From Brevibacterium aurantiacum (lineage in GTDB: Bacteria > Actinomycetota > Actinomycetes > Actinomycetales > Brevibacteriaceae): 64,000 bases of DNA. The notes under the pieces were generated by a model. That model saw nothing but the letters and a program-made list of their open reading frames with translations. It ran no database searches and was not told the origin of the DNA. Positions 52,418-62,386 of this stretch are shown here, in pieces; position 1 is the stretch's first letter; every line of letters starts with the position of its first letter. Made by a program: the position numbers and the translations under genes. The stretch lies in contig NZ_VLTK01000001.1 of the NCBI RefSeq assembly GCF_007558825.1, forward strand, positions 310,001-374,000, written 5' to 3'.

Positions 52418-53228
52418 GGGCTTCGACCTGGGGCTCGTCGCCAGCGATATCGACGGCACTCTTCTGCTTGATTGGAAGCCCATCTCCAAAGCCACGATCG
52501 ATGCGATCCACCGCTGCCAGGACATGGACATCCCCTTCGTCCTCGTCACCGGTCGGCCGATCAGATGGCTGGAGACGATCGCCGCACAGATACCCGACCT
52601 CGGCCGTGTCATCTGCCTCAACGGAGCAGTCGTCTATGACATCGCCTCGGCGAGAGTGGTCTCTGCTCACACGATCGAATTCTCCGAAGTTGAGAAGATC
52701 ATCGCCACGATCGCCGCTTCCCACCCGGAGGCGAATTTCGCGTTCGAGACTCTCACCGGCGGACTCGTCGACAAAAACTTCATCTCCCGCAACCCCCGAC
52801 AGGCCCACGTCATGGAGAACCTGTCGGAGCTGGCCACGCGTGACGTCGTGAAGATCCTCGTCAGCATCGGCTCCGAAGACTCAGCGGCCCTCCACGATCT
52901 GCTTGATCCCCTGGTCGCCGCGAACTGCCATGCTTCATTCTCAGACCCTGTCAACGGTCTAGTCGAACTGGCTCCGGCAGGTGTCACGAAGGCGAAGACG
53001 CTCGAGGAACTGTGCGGCCACCTCGGCGTGGCCCGTGATCAGGTGATGGCGTTCGGGGACATGCCCAACGACATCGAGATGCTGACCTGGGTCGGCCACG
53101 GCGTCGCCATGGGCAACGCGCTGCAGTCGGTGAAGGACTGCGCTGCCACCGTCACCGACGCAGTCGATGAGGATGGCGTCGCACGCTACCTGGGCGCCGT
53201 GCTCGACGCTCACGCAGGACGCCCCTAA
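52389..53228 (+). CDS. HAD-superfamily phosphatase (Cof type)
   Basis: 279-residue Cof-type HAD hydrolase. Motif I is DIDGTLL (nucleophile Asp in LVASDIDGTLLLDWKPI), motif II is the Thr in FVLVTGRP, motif III the Lys in GVTKAKTLEELC, motif IV GDMPNDIEML, with a C2 cap between. It probably dephosphorylates a sugar phosphate or similar. ATG 52389 has AGGAGA 6 nt upstream; ATG 52404 is a weaker alternative. It overlaps the upstream unknown gene by 29 bases and faces a second Cof-type HAD gene across a strong shared terminator. Confidence 0.92.
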   Translation: MDGAIMTPPEGFDLGLVASDIDGTLLLDWKPISKATIDAIHRCQDMDIPFVLVTGRPIRWLETIAAQIPDLGRVICLNGAVVYDIASARVVSAHTIEFSEVEKIIATIAASHPEANFAFETLTGGLVDKNFISRNPRQAHVMENLSELATRDVVKILVSIGSEDSAALHDLLDPLVAANCHASFSDPVNGLVELAPAGVTKAKTLEELCGHLGVARDQVMAFGDMPNDIEMLTWVGHGVAMGNALQSVKDCAATVTDAVDEDGVARYLGAVLDAHAGRP

Positions 53229-53236
53229 AAATACCC

Positions 53237-53280
53237 GACGTCACTAATGTCAGGCGGCGCCGCCCGACATTAGTGACGTC
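53237..53280. terminator. Bidirectional terminator between convergent HAD genes
   Basis: Perfect 15-bp arms GACGTCACTAATGTC / GACATTAGTGACGTC enclosing a second palindrome, GGCGGCGCCGCC. It serves both converging transcripts. Confidence 0.88.
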
Positions 53281-53340
53281 GCCGATGTTTAGCGAAGTAC
53301 GCGGCCGCAAGGCCGCGTCAGCACGAGCGGTCTCTGAGCC

Positions 53341-54189
53341 TCAGGTGTGGGTGGCGCGCGAACCGCTGAGTGAAAGCACCCCGCGGTCGAGGTCGAAGTA
53401 GTCGACGAGAGCGACGGCCAAGCCATCGTCATCAACCGACTTCGTCACGAGCGATGCACGCTGTTTGAGCACGTCCTTCGACTGACCCATGACGATTCCG
53501 TGATGGACCCACTCGATCATTTCGATGTCGTTGAGTCCGTCACCGGCGCCGATGCTCAACTCGTGGTCGATTCCGAGTTCGGATTCGACGAGTTCGAGCC
53601 CACTGGCCTTCGACACTCCGTCGGGGGCGATGTCGAGCCAGTTGCTCCAGCCCACCGAATAGCTGACTTCGTGGAGACCGAGGCGATCGACAGCCTCGGC
53701 GAACTCCTCCGCAGTTCCGTTGACCTCTCGCATGACGATGCGGGTGGCGCGCTTCTGCAGGAGCTGCTCGAAATCGACGATGTCGAGCGTGTCCGATTCC
53801 GCGAGCTCACCCGCGGGGAATGGTCCTGAGGCCCATCGGTGCAGGTCGGGATCCTCAACGAGGAACAGCGCGTTCGGCAGTGCCTCGTACATCTTCTCCA
53901 GAGCGTCCTTGGGGTCGAAGGACACGACGTGGTGCATCTCCCAGCCCTGCGGCGAAGCCGGGTCGAGTTTGACGACGACAGATCCGTTCGAGCAGACGAC
54001 GAACCCTTCCTTGAGGTCGAGTGCGTGCACGACCTCAAGCGCTCCGGGCAGTGCCCGTCCGGTGGAGATGACGAGGTGATGACCGGCTTCGGCGAGCTGG
54101 GTCAGCACCTGCCGGACGGGGTCGGACAGTGATCCGTCGTAGTTGACGATGGTGCCGTCGATGTCGAGCGCGATGAGGTGTTCGGGCAA
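53341..54189 (-). CDS. HAD-superfamily phosphatase (Cof type)
   Basis: 282-residue Cof-type HAD hydrolase with nucleophile motif IALDIDGTIVNYDG, motif II VISTGRALPGA, motif III GVSKASGLELVE and motif IV GAGDGLNDIEMIEWV. It is a distant paralogue of the convergent HAD protein. Start is TTG 54189, with GGAG 5 nt before it in a GGAGAGAAA context. It follows serS by 28 nt on the same strand and is likely co-transcribed with it. Substrate unknown. Confidence 0.91.
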   Translation of the reverse strand: MPEHLIALDIDGTIVNYDGSLSDPVRQVLTQLAEAGHHLVISTGRALPGALEVVHALDLKEGFVVCSNGSVVVKLDPASPQGWEMHHVVSFDPKDALEKMYEALPNALFLVEDPDLHRWASGPFPAGELAESDTLDIVDFEQLLQKRATRIVMREVNGTAEEFAEAVDRLGLHEVSYSVGWSNWLDIAPDGVSKASGLELVESELGIDHELSIGAGDGLNDIEMIEWVHHGIVMGQSKDVLKQRASLVTKSVDDDGLAVALVDYFDLDRGVLSLSGSRATHT

Positions 54190-54217
54190 TTTCTCTCCAA
54201 GCTTGAGGATCGTGGCT

Positions 54218-55498
54218 TCAGTAACGCGGGCCCTCTGGTCCCTGGGCGGTCATGCCGCCGAGGTAGGGGCGCAGTGCCGCGGGAACCGTGACCGAACCGT
54301 CCGCCTGCTGGTGGTTCTCCAGGATCGGGACGAGCCAGCGGGTGTTGGCCATAGTTCCGTTGAGTGTGGCGACGGGGCGGGTGGCTCCGTCGTAGCGTTC
54401 GCGGACCTGCAGGCGGCGCGCCTGAAAGGTCGTGCAGTTCGAGGTCGAGGTCAGTTCGCGGTAGGTGTCCTGTGTCGGGACCCAGGCTTCGCAGTCGAAC
54501 TTACGTGCCGCGGAGTCTCCGAGGTCGCCGGCTGCGGTGTCGATGACGCGGTAGGGCAGTTCGCACAGGCCCAGCATCTTCTCCTGCAGGGACAGCATCC
54601 GCTCGTGCTCGGCAGCGGCGTTCTCGACCTCGACGTAGGAGAACATCTCCACCTTCTGGAATTGGTGGACGCGGATGATTCCGCGGGTGTCCTTGCCGTA
54701 GGAACCGGCCTCGCGACGGTAGCAGGACGAGATTCCGGCGTAGCGCAGCGGACCGTCGCTCAGGTCGATGATCTCGTCCATGTGGAGTCCGGCCAGGGGC
54801 ACCTCGGAGGTGCCGACGAGGAACAGGTCATCGGCTTCGAGTCGGTAGACCTCGTCGCCGTGCTCGCCGAGGAATCCTGTGCCGCGCATGACTTCGGGTT
54901 TGACCAAGGTCGGTGTGATGGTCGGGATGAAACCGGCTTCTTCGGCCACGTCGCGAGCCAGGTTGAGCAGAGCCATCTCCAGCTTGGCACCGAATCCGGT
55001 GAGGTAGTGGAAGCGCGATCCCGAGACCTTGGTGCCTCGGGCAGTGTCGATGGCCTTGAGCGTCTCACCGATCTCCAGATGGTCGGCCGGTTCGAAGCCG
55101 TCGGTGCTGAAGTCACGAGGTTCACCGACGGTCTTCAGGGTCACGAAGTTCTCTTCACCACCGGAGGGGATGCCTTCAACGATGAGGTTCGGAAGCTTTC
55201 CCGCGAGCTTGTCGAATGCGAAGCTCGCCTCTTCGGACTCTGCCTGCAGGGCCTTGACCTTGGCAGACTTCTCCTTGCCCTCTGCGATGAGCTCAGGCTT
55301 GTCCTCTTTGGCCGCCTTCGCGATCTGAGAGGAGAAGGACTTCTGATCGGCGCGCGCGTCCTCGTATGCCGTGATGGCAGAGCGGCGTGCGGAATCCGCG
55401 GCGAGGACTTCGTCAACGAGGTCGACGGACGCGCCGCGGGCCTCCTGCGATGCTTTGAACAGGTCCGGGTCTTCTCTGAGGAGCGCTAGATCGATCAC
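54218..55498 (-). CDS. serS: Seryl-tRNA synthetase
   Basis: 426-residue class II synthetase charging tRNA-Ser. It has an N-terminal coiled-coil arm (about 1-105: [24 protein letters not shown] through KLAGKLPNL) that grips the long variable arm of tRNA-Ser, then the catalytic core with motif 2 ([32 protein letters not shown]) and motif 3 ([36 protein letters not shown]). GTG start at 55498. Length is standard. Two of its tRNA substrates, Ser(GCT) and Ser(TGA), are encoded in this window. Confidence 0.97.
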   Translation of the reverse strand: MIDLALLREDPDLFKASQEARGASVDLVDEVLAADSARRSAITAYEDARADQKSFSSQIAKAAKEDKPELIAEGKEKSAKVKALQAESEEASFAFDKLAGKLPNLIVEGIPSGGEENFVTLKTVGEPRDFSTDGFEPADHLEIGETLKAIDTARGTKVSGSRFHYLTGFGAKLEMALLNLARDVAEEAGFIPTITPTLVKPEVMRGTGFLGEHGDEVYRLEADDLFLVGTSEVPLAGLHMDEIIDLSDGPLRYAGISSCYRREAGSYGKDTRGIIRVHQFQKVEMFSYVEVENAAAEHERMLSLQEKMLGLCELPYRVIDTAAGDLGDSAARKFDCEAWVPTQDTYRELTSTSNCTTFQARRLQVRERYDGATRPVATLNGTMANTRWLVPILENHQQADGSVTVPAALRPYLGGMTAQGPEGPRY

Positions 55499-55595
55499 CC
55501 TCTCAGCTTAACGGCCCAGGACTCTTTTCGATATTCGAGCGTCACTCAAGTGTGTGGCCAGCTGGCACTCAAGATGGGCACTGTAAATTTGAGAC

Positions 55596-56711
55596 ATGAC
55601 CATCGCATTGGACCCCATGATGACGTGGTTCGTCGTCGCCGGCATCATCGTCGTGCTGCTCGTCGCGTTCTTCCTCGGCCGCCGCACCGGGACTCGTCGT
55701 GCGCTGAGCCGGATTCGGCAGTACTCCAGAGGCTCCGATCCCGATGGCCCAGAGAGCGAGAACTCTGGCCGCTACCGGGCAGCTCTCATCGTCAATCCGA
55801 CCAAGACCGATGTCAGCAGACTCGCTTCGACCGCCGAGGCGATCTGTCGCTTCGAAGGCTGGAGCGCACCGCTGGTCATCGAGACCACCCCCGAGGATTC
55901 CGGCGAAGGGGCCACGGCTCGTGCACTTGACGAGGGGGTCGACGTCGTCATCGCCGCCGGCGGCGACGGCACGGTCCGAGCCGTCTCCTCGGCGCTGGCG
56001 GGATCATCGACACCGATGGGGATCGTTCCCTTGGGGACGGGTAATCTCCTGTCCCGAAACCTCGACATCGTGCTCGACAAAACCGAGTGGGCCCTGCGCA
56101 TCGCCCTGTGGGGCCGCAACCGCAGGATCGACGTCGGGACCGCGAAGACCGCCGAGGATGGGGACACTCACGTCTTCACTGTGATGACCGGGCTGGGGTT
56201 CGATGCCGCGGTCATGGCCGATACCAATTCCGATCTCAAGTCCCGTCTCGGCTGGCTGGCCTACGTCGAGGCCGGGTCTCGGAAGCTCGTCGGCCGCCCC
56301 AGTCACGTGAAGGTGACTTTCGACGACGACTATCGGGTCTCAGCTCGCGTGCGATCGGTCCTCGGCGGCAACTGCGGGAAGCTGCAGGGCGGCATCCAGC
56401 TTCTGCCACAGGCCGTCATCGATGACGGGATGCTCGATGTCCTCATCGTCAGTCCGAAGAACCTGGGCCAATGGGTGGGCGTCCTTGCCTCCGTTCTAGG
56501 TCGGAAGACGTCGAAGGGCCTGCACACAGACATCAGGAAATGCCAGAAGGTCGTCATCGAATCCGGCGAGGAACTCGATGTGCAGCTGGACGGGGATCCG
56601 ATCGGCCAGTCCGGGTATCTGGCTATGGAGGTCATGCCTGCGGCGCTGACCGTTCGCGTGCCCACAGTGGAGCAGCGTAAGCAGATCCGGGCCGAGGCCT
56701 GGCCTGTCTGA
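55596..56711 (+). CDS. Diacylglycerol/lipid kinase family protein
   Basis: 371-residue DAGK-catalytic-domain protein, phosphorylating diacylglycerol or a related lipid. An N-terminal membrane anchor (about 7-27) precedes the fold. The nucleotide-binding motif is AAGGDGTVRAVSSALAGSSTPMGIVPLGTGNLLSRNL, with GLGFDAAVMADTNSDLKSRLGWLAYVEAG and the late VQLDGDPIG region that closes the site. The Shine-Dalgarno is weak, so the start has some doubt. It is divergent from serS and probably monocistronic. Confidence 0.92.
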   Translation: MTIALDPMMTWFVVAGIIVVLLVAFFLGRRTGTRRALSRIRQYSRGSDPDGPESENSGRYRAALIVNPTKTDVSRLASTAEAICRFEGWSAPLVIETTPEDSGEGATARALDEGVDVVIAAGGDGTVRAVSSALAGSSTPMGIVPLGTGNLLSRNLDIVLDKTEWALRIALWGRNRRIDVGTAKTAEDGDTHVFTVMTGLGFDAAVMADTNSDLKSRLGWLAYVEAGSRKLVGRPSHVKVTFDDDYRVSARVRSVLGGNCGKLQGGIQLLPQAVIDDGMLDVLIVSPKNLGQWVGVLASVLGRKTSKGLHTDIRKCQKVVIESGEELDVQLDGDPIGQSGYLAMEVMPAALTVRVPTVEQRKQIRAEAWPV

Positions 56712-56836
56712 GCGTACGGCTGCCAGCGGGTCTGCGAACCGGCGTCGGCCGGTAGATGAGTGCCATTACCGGACGGTCACATCACGAGAGCGTCTCGATG
56801 TCGACGATTCGTTGACCAAAGTGTTACAGCTATTCA

Positions 56837-56868
56837 CCCTGAACTAAACGTACATAAGTAGTTCAGGG
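56837..56868. promoter_or_regulatory. 10-bp inverted repeat upstream of the first wall protein
   Basis: CCCTGAACTA / TAGTTCAGGG with a 12-nt spacer, about 70 nt before the start codon. Either an operator or a 5' leader hairpin. Confidence 0.5.
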
Positions 56869-56936
56869 CATTCCCTGTATCTAGGATGGCTGTCAGATGT
56901 GCACCCCCTCACAATTTCAAGATTGAAGGCACTCCA

Positions 56937-59138
56937 ATGAAGAAGCTCATTCTCGCGCCGGCTGTGGCCCTCGCGTTCACTGGCCTGGTGGCCGCCCCAG
57001 TCGCCGCCGCCGAGGCCCCCTCGACTCAGTCCACGTCTGCCAAAGCTGAAGCCAAGGCCGAGCAGATCAAGAAGGAAAAGGCCGAAAAGCTTGCTGAGGA
57101 GAAGGCTGAGCAGAAGAAGGCCGACGCAAAGAAAGCCGCTGCCGACAAAGCAGCCGAAGAAAAGGCTGCCAAGGACAAGGCTGAGCAGAAGAAGAAGGAC
57201 GCAGCCGAAAAGAAGGCTGCCGACAAGAAGGCCGCGGACAAGAAAGCAGCCGATAAGAAAAAGGCTGACGACAAGGCTGACGAGAAATCTGGCGACGATG
57301 CCAAGGATTCGAAGGAGCCTGCACCCAAGGACGAGGATTCCAAGGATTCCAAGAAGGATGACTCCGACGCCAAGGACGACGCGGAAGAGATCAATGCACA
57401 GCTGAAGGTCTCCAACTCTTCGATCACGGCCGAAGACCTCGCGACCAAGGGCGTCAAGGTCACGGTCACCGGACTGAAGGAGGGTGACAAGCTCTCGACA
57501 TCCGGCCTGAGCGCACCCGTTACGACTGTCGCTGCTGACGGGAGCAAGTCGCTCACCCTCGATTACTCCGGCGATGCTGAAGACCTCAAGGAGGGCGAGA
57601 AGAGCTTCTCCGTCAAGGTCCAGCGTGCTGGCGTTCCAGCGAGGACCCTCTCGGGCTCAACCGAGGTCATCGAAGCCCAGGATGCCATTGACTCGGAACT
57701 CACGGTCGACCCCGACGAAGTGACTCCAGAAGATCTCGCCGACCCTGATAAGGGCGTCCAGGTCACCGTGTCGAATGCGGAAGAAGGGGATACGGTCACC
57801 GACAGCCTGACTGAAGAGGGCAGGACTGTCGACGCGGACGGCGACTTCACGTTCGGCATCTATTACCAGGGCGATCCCGAAGAACTCGACGAAGGGCCTG
57901 TCCCCTTCACGGTTGAGATCAATCGCGGAGGCGAAGAGTCGGTCACCCTCAAAGGAGAAATCGAAGTCGCCGACGACGACCCCGATGTCGATCCGAAGGT
58001 CTCACTCTCGACCAAGGAGATCTCGGTCGACGACTTCAAGAAGGACGGACTCAAGATCACCGGCGAGGGCTTCTCCCCCGACGGTACGGTCAGCGTCAAG
58101 GGCGAAGCGGTTTCGGCTCAAAGCGCCGCCGCTCAGGCCGATAGAATCACCGCCGACGAGGACGGCAACGTCAGCGGCGTCGTAACCGCGCCCGAATCGA
58201 TCGAGGCCGGCAAATACTCGCTCACCTTCATCGACGACAAGACCGGCAAGGAGTCCGCTCCAGTCGAAGTCACCGTCACCGAAGATGACGCCGCCGTCGA
58301 TCCGATCGATGCTTCACTGAAGGTCGATCCCAAGGAGATCACAGCAGCTGACCTCTCCAACAAAGACAAGGGTGTCACCGTCACCGTCTCGGGCGTGAAG
58401 AAGGGTGACAAGATCACCGACTCCCTGACCGGGGACACCGAAATCGCCGACGCCGATGGCGACTACAAGCTCCATCTCTACTACCAGGGCAATCCCGACA
58501 ACCTCGAAGAGGGCAAGGTGCCGTTCACGGTCACCATCGACCGCGAGGGAACCGAGTCTGAGACGCTCAAGGGCAACATCAACGTCGTCGCCGAAGACAA
58601 AGAAGACGGCGATGACGGAGACAGTGGAGACGGAGGGGATACTCCCGAGGCTCCTGCAGAGGCGTCGTTCACGGTCTCACCGAAGATGCTTGAAGCCGCC
58701 GACTTCGCCAATGAGAAGAAGGGCGTCACCTTGGCAGTCGAAGACTGCGAGCCCGGCTCGGACGTGCACTTCGCGGTCACGCCCAAGGGCCTCCGAGTCA
58801 CAGCGTACGAAAACACGGTCAAAGCCGATGACGAGGGCAAAGCTTCAGTCAATGTCTTCGGTACCTCCGACAATATCTCGGCATATGTCGGCGCCTACAC
58901 AGCCAGCGCAATCTGCGGCGATGACTCGATGAAGGAATCGTTCACAGTCACGGCCGGCGCAGACGGCGGCGGCAGCGACGGAAGCGACAACGGCGGAAAC
59001 GATGGCAGCCAGCTGCCACGCACCGGTACAGACCTTGGCGGTCTCGCCACGGGGGCGCTGCTCCTCCTCATCGGCGGAGCAGCGATCGCCGTGACAGGTC
59101 GCCGCAAGAAGGTCGGTCAGTCACCGACCGACTACTGA
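56937..59138 (+). CDS. LPXTG-type wall-anchored repeat protein A
   Basis: 733-residue secreted protein. A signal peptide (MKKLILAPAVALAFTGLVAAPVAAAEA) leads to a Lys/Ala/Glu-rich, likely coiled-coil region (about 35-150) made of short units such as KKAADKKAADKK, then five beta-sandwich-like repeats starting near 152, 250, 350, 455 and 575 (recurring YYQGNPDNLEEGKVPFTV and KGVTVTVSG-type lines). The last repeat has two Cys that could form a disulphide. The sorting signal is LPRTGTDLGG, a hydrophobic helix and RRKK. ATG 56937 has GAAGG 7 nt upstream. The Lys-rich part may pass through and bind the wall; that is inference. Confidence 0.9.
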   Translation: MKKLILAPAVALAFTGLVAAPVAAAEAPSTQSTSAKAEAKAEQIKKEKAEKLAEEKAEQKKADAKKAAADKAAEEKAAKDKAEQKKKDAAEKKAADKKAADKKAADKKKADDKADEKSGDDAKDSKEPAPKDEDSKDSKKDDSDAKDDAEEINAQLKVSNSSITAEDLATKGVKVTVTGLKEGDKLSTSGLSAPVTTVAADGSKSLTLDYSGDAEDLKEGEKSFSVKVQRAGVPARTLSGSTEVIEAQDAIDSELTVDPDEVTPEDLADPDKGVQVTVSNAEEGDTVTDSLTEEGRTVDADGDFTFGIYYQGDPEELDEGPVPFTVEINRGGEESVTLKGEIEVADDDPDVDPKVSLSTKEISVDDFKKDGLKITGEGFSPDGTVSVKGEAVSAQSAAAQADRITADEDGNVSGVVTAPESIEAGKYSLTFIDDKTGKESAPVEVTVTEDDAAVDPIDASLKVDPKEITAADLSNKDKGVTVTVSGVKKGDKITDSLTGDTEIADADGDYKLHLYYQGNPDNLEEGKVPFTVTIDREGTESETLKGNINVVAEDKEDGDDGDSGDGGDTPEAPAEASFTVSPKMLEAADFANEKKGVTLAVEDCEPGSDVHFAVTPKGLRVTAYENTVKADDEGKASVNVFGTSDNISAYVGAYTASAICGDDSMKESFTVTAGADGGGSDGSDNGGNDGSQLPRTGTDLGGLATGALLLLIGGAAIAVTGRRKKVGQSPTDY

Positions 59139-59188
59139 AGTAGAACCGCAGAGTGATCACTCGATGAACCTGATCATGTGAGCGCTTG

Positions 59189-59228
59189 AATGGGTGTGGC
59201 CCCGACTTCGGTCGGGGCCACACCCATT
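59189..59228 (+). terminator. Terminator with UUCG tetraloop
   Basis: 18-bp perfect stem (AATGGGTGTGGCCCCGAC and its complement) closed by a TTCG tetraloop and followed by TTCC. Confidence 0.93.
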
Positions 59229-59382
59229 TCCAACGAGTCCGCAGTTCTCACCAGCCAACGACGCCTGTGACGGATATGAACAACAAATGTGAACACAACG
59301 ACCACAACTATGCTCGTTGTATATATTTCATTATTGTTACCTGCGTAGGAGATCATCCTCAGCTGCTCAGACGAAGGACATC

Positions 59383-60714
59383 ATGAAGAAGCTTGCACTC
59401 GCCCCCGCAGTGGCCCTGGCCATCACCGGCCTCGCCGCATCCCCCGTAATGGCTGCACCCACAGCCGACGCTTTCGGACAGACAAACGTCCAGCAGAGCA
59501 AAACCCAGTCAGATGAAGCCGAGGAGCAGGCGGAGATCAACGCCGCCGTCTCGGTTACCCCACAGGAGATCTCACAGTCTGACTTTGCTGACCAGAACAA
59601 GGGTGTTCAGGTTCAGATCACTGGACTCGAAGCCGGGGACAAGGTCTCCGACAATGTGACTTATGACGAAGGCGACTCGACTTCGGTCGAGGGCGATACT
59701 TTCTCCTACAGCATCTACTTCACCGGCGAAGCAGCAGACTTCGAGCCGCAGACCGTCGAATTCGACATCACCGTCCAGCGTGAAGGCGAAGAGGATCAGG
59801 TCATCCCGGCGAGCTTCACCGTCGTCGAAGACGGCGACGCCGAAGAGCCAGAAGCACCCGCAGTTGACCCGAAGGTCTCTCTCAACACTGAGAAGATCGC
59901 TGCCTCCGACTTCGAGGAGAACGGCCTCGAGGTCACCGGCGAGGGCTTCACCCCCGGAAGCACAGTCAACGTGATGGGGAACGCAACTCAGTCACCCTTC
60001 TTCCAGGACGAGGTCAAGGCCGACGACAACGGCAAGATCAGCACCACGGTCGAAGCACCCGAAGACGGTCTCGAGCCCGGCGACTACTCGGTCTCCGCAG
60101 TCGATGCCGAGACCGAAGAGGTGTCGAACTACGCTAAGTTCACCGTCACCGAAGACGAGACCGAAGAGCCGAAGCCGACCACCCCAGCCGCTGAAGCCAA
60201 GCTGACCGTCTCGCCTGAGACCATCGAAGCCGTTGACTTCGTCGTAGAGAACAAGGGCGTCACCCTGGCAGTCGAGAACTGCGAGCCCGGCTCGGACGTT
60301 CACTACGTTGTCACCCCTGAGGGCAACTCGAACGTCACCGCCTACGACAACACCGTCAAGGCCGACGACGAGGGCAAGGCCTCCGTCAACGTCTACGGCA
60401 CCTCTGCCAATGATGCGTCGGCCTACCTCGGCGACTACGACGTCAGCGTCACCTGCGGCGATGACGAGATGACCGGAGCATTCACCGTCGGCGACGACGC
60501 CAACGCCGGTGGCAGCGACGGAAACGAAGACGGCAATGAAGACGGAAACGACGATGGCGGCGGTGAAGACGGAGACGGTGGCGGCGAGCTGCCTCGCACC
60601 GGTACCGAACTGACCGGCCTCGTCGGCGGAGCTGCCCTCCTCCTCATCGGTGGAGCCGCAGTCACCATGACCATGCGCCGCAAGAAGGTGGCTCAGGATC
60701 TTTCAGAGATCTGA
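59383..60714 (+). CDS. LPXTG-type wall-anchored repeat protein B
   Basis: 443-residue shorter paralogue of the preceding wall protein. The signal peptide is nearly identical (MKKLALAPAVALAITGLAASPVMAAP). It lacks the Lys-rich coiled coil and has three of the same repeats (from about 50, 160 and 271), the last again carrying the Cys pair (VENCEPGSDVHYVVTPEG ... SVTCGDDEM). A Gly/Asp/Asn/Glu-rich linker precedes LPRTGTELTG, a hydrophobic helix and RRKK. ATG 59383 has AAGG 5 nt upstream. A very AT-rich promoter region (59310-59340) follows the upstream terminator, so it has its own transcript. Function unknown; adhesion or wall structure by analogy. Confidence 0.9.
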   Translation: MKKLALAPAVALAITGLAASPVMAAPTADAFGQTNVQQSKTQSDEAEEQAEINAAVSVTPQEISQSDFADQNKGVQVQITGLEAGDKVSDNVTYDEGDSTSVEGDTFSYSIYFTGEAADFEPQTVEFDITVQREGEEDQVIPASFTVVEDGDAEEPEAPAVDPKVSLNTEKIAASDFEENGLEVTGEGFTPGSTVNVMGNATQSPFFQDEVKADDNGKISTTVEAPEDGLEPGDYSVSAVDAETEEVSNYAKFTVTEDETEEPKPTTPAAEAKLTVSPETIEAVDFVVENKGVTLAVENCEPGSDVHYVVTPEGNSNVTAYDNTVKADDEGKASVNVYGTSANDASAYLGDYDVSVTCGDDEMTGAFTVGDDANAGGSDGNEDGNEDGNDDGGGEDGDGGGELPRTGTELTGLVGGAALLLIGGAAVTMTMRRKKVAQDLSEI

Positions 60715-60750
60715 TCTCGGGGCCTGAATCGGAGACAACATCCGGATACG

Positions 60751-60786
60751 ACGAAGGGGCGATTCCAATTGGAATCGCCCCTTCGT
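60751..60786. terminator. Bidirectional terminator between wall protein B and hspR
   Basis: Perfect palindromic hairpin with 16-bp arms (ACGAAGGGGCGATTCC and complement) and an AATT loop, midway between the convergent genes. Confidence 0.92.
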
Positions 60787-60816
60787 CATGCGGGCTGAGA
60801 ACTGCTGGCAGTCAGT

Positions 60817-61254
60817 TCACCGGCGACGGAACCTGTTGTAGAGAACCATCGCGCCCGGCTCGGGCCGTCCCTGCGGACGTCTGCCGCGCGAAATCGAGAC
60901 GACATCACCCGCGGAGCCGGCGGCGAAGACGCGTGCTTCGCGTTCCTTCGCAGACATCCGAGACCTGACCTCGGTCTCGAGCTCCTCGTTCCGGGATTTG
61001 AGTGCATCGACCTGGTTCTGCAGATCGATGATCTTCTTGATGCCCACCAGGTTCACGCCCTCGTCCTGCGAGAGCTGCTGGATCAGCCGGAGTTTGGCGA
61101 TGTCTCGCCCCGAGTACCGCCGGCCTCTGCCAGCGGTGCGCTCGGGTGTGACGAGACCCAGACGGTCATACTGCCGCAGCGTCTGCGGGTGCATTCCTGC
61201 AAGGTCCGCCGCCACCGAAATGACGTACACCGCTGCACTGGTCGATATGTGCAT
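60817..61254 (-). CDS. hspR: Heat-shock repressor HspR (MerR family)
   Basis: 145-residue MerR-type repressor that shuts off the dnaK operon in actinobacteria by binding HAIR sites, with DnaK as co-repressor. The helix-turn-helix is at about 9-75 (YVISVAADLAGMHPQTLRQYDRLGLVTPERTAGRGRRYSGRDIAKLRLIQQL), followed by a coiled coil (IIDLQNQVDALKSRNEELETEVRSRM) and a basic Arg/Gly tail. ATG 61254 follows GAGGTGG. It lies 14 nt after dnaJ as the last gene of dnaK-grpE-dnaJ-hspR. HAIR sites would be upstream of dnaK, beyond the window. Confidence 0.95.
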   Translation of the reverse strand: MHISTSAAVYVISVAADLAGMHPQTLRQYDRLGLVTPERTAGRGRRYSGRDIAKLRLIQQLSQDEGVNLVGIKKIIDLQNQVDALKSRNEELETEVRSRMSAKEREARVFAAGSAGDVVSISRGRRPQGRPEPGAMVLYNRFRRR

Positions 61255-61268
61255 TGTGCTTCACCACC

Positions 61269-62291
61269 TCAACTGGCCTTGGCTTTGTCGAGCAGACCAT
61301 CCCGCGGATCCTCGTTCTCGGTCGCGGTGCGGAATGATTCGACAGCTTCTTTGGCGTCCTTCGACAGGTTCTGCGGCACGACGATCTCCGCGGTCACCAG
61401 CAGGTCGCCGGTGCCCTTCTTCGATTTCACGCCCTTGCCGCGCAGACGCATGGTCCGTCCCGATGGTGTGCCTGGAGCGATCTTCATCGTCACCGGCATT
61501 CCGTCGAGCGTCGGCACCTTGACCTCGGCGCCCAGGGCAGCCTCGTCGAAGCTCACCGGCAGGTCCATCCGCAGATTGTCACCATCACGGGTGAACACGG
61601 GGTGCGGCTTGACCTTGATCGTGAGGATCACGTCGCCGGTCTCGCCGCCGTTGGGGCTGGCCTTGCCCTTGCCTGCCAGTCGGATCTTCTGCCCGTCTTT
61701 GACGCCGATCGGCGTCCGCACGGTCAGAGGCTTCCCACCTGGCATGTTCAGCTTCACCGAGGCGCCGTTGATGGCCTCCGTGAAGGACAGAGTGGTGTTG
61801 GACTTGATGTCCCCGCCCTTGACCGGCGGCGAATAGCCGCCTCCGAAACCGCCTCCGCCGTAGCCGCCGCTACCGCCGAAGCCGTTGAGAAGGTCTGCCA
61901 GGTCAGGGGGTACGTCTCCCCCGCCTCCACCGTAAGGTGAACGAGTCCGTTTCCGTCCGCCTCCGCCGAAGAGGTCGGAGAATACGTCATCGAATCCGCC
62001 GCTGGCACCGCCCCCGGGCCCGCCGGAACCGGTGAACCTGGCGCCGCTGCCCATGACGCGGACCTGATCGTACTGTTCGCGAGATTCCTTGTCAGAGAGC
62101 ACCTGATGGGCCTGGCCGAGCTCTTTGAATTTGTCTTCAGCCTTGGAATCACCGGGATTGGCATCCGGATGATACTTGCGTGCCAGCTTGCGATAGGCTT
62201 TTTTGATCTCTGCGTCGGAAGCATCTTTGGAGACGCCGAGGGTCTTGTAGAAGTCCTTTTCGAACCAATCATTCTGAGGACCGGTATTCAC
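61269..62291 (-). CDS. dnaJ: J-domain co-chaperone without zinc finger (class B DnaJ / CbpA-like)
   Basis: 340-residue Hsp40. The J domain is at about 12-78 with the catalytic HPD in [11 protein letters not shown]; a Gly/Phe-rich linker (about 85-160) follows; then two beta-barrel substrate domains ([28 protein letters not shown] and onward). The Cys-rich CxxCxGxG zinc-finger of class A DnaJ is absent and the protein has no Cys, as in several other Micrococcales dnaK operons. GTG 62291 has GGAGGTGCC upstream. It lies 145 nt after grpE, the spacer holding an inverted repeat. Confidence 0.94.
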   Translation of the reverse strand: MNTGPQNDWFEKDFYKTLGVSKDASDAEIKKAYRKLARKYHPDANPGDSKAEDKFKELGQAHQVLSDKESREQYDQVRVMGSGARFTGSGGPGGGASGGFDDVFSDLFGGGGRKRTRSPYGGGGGDVPPDLADLLNGFGGSGGYGGGGFGGGYSPPVKGGDIKSNTTLSFTEAINGASVKLNMPGGKPLTVRTPIGVKDGQKIRLAGKGKASPNGGETGDVILTIKVKPHPVFTRDGDNLRMDLPVSFDEAALGAEVKVPTLDGMPVTMKIAPGTPSGRTMRLRGKGVKSKKGTGDLLVTAEIVVPQNLSKDAKEAVESFRTATENEDPRDGLLDKAKAS

Positions 62292-62386
62292 CTGGCACCT
62301 CCTTCCGTGTCTTCTTCATCAGTGTATTCAATTGTCTCCTCACAATCCGCAACCCCGGGACCTCGATCCCGGATGATCCGGACCGC

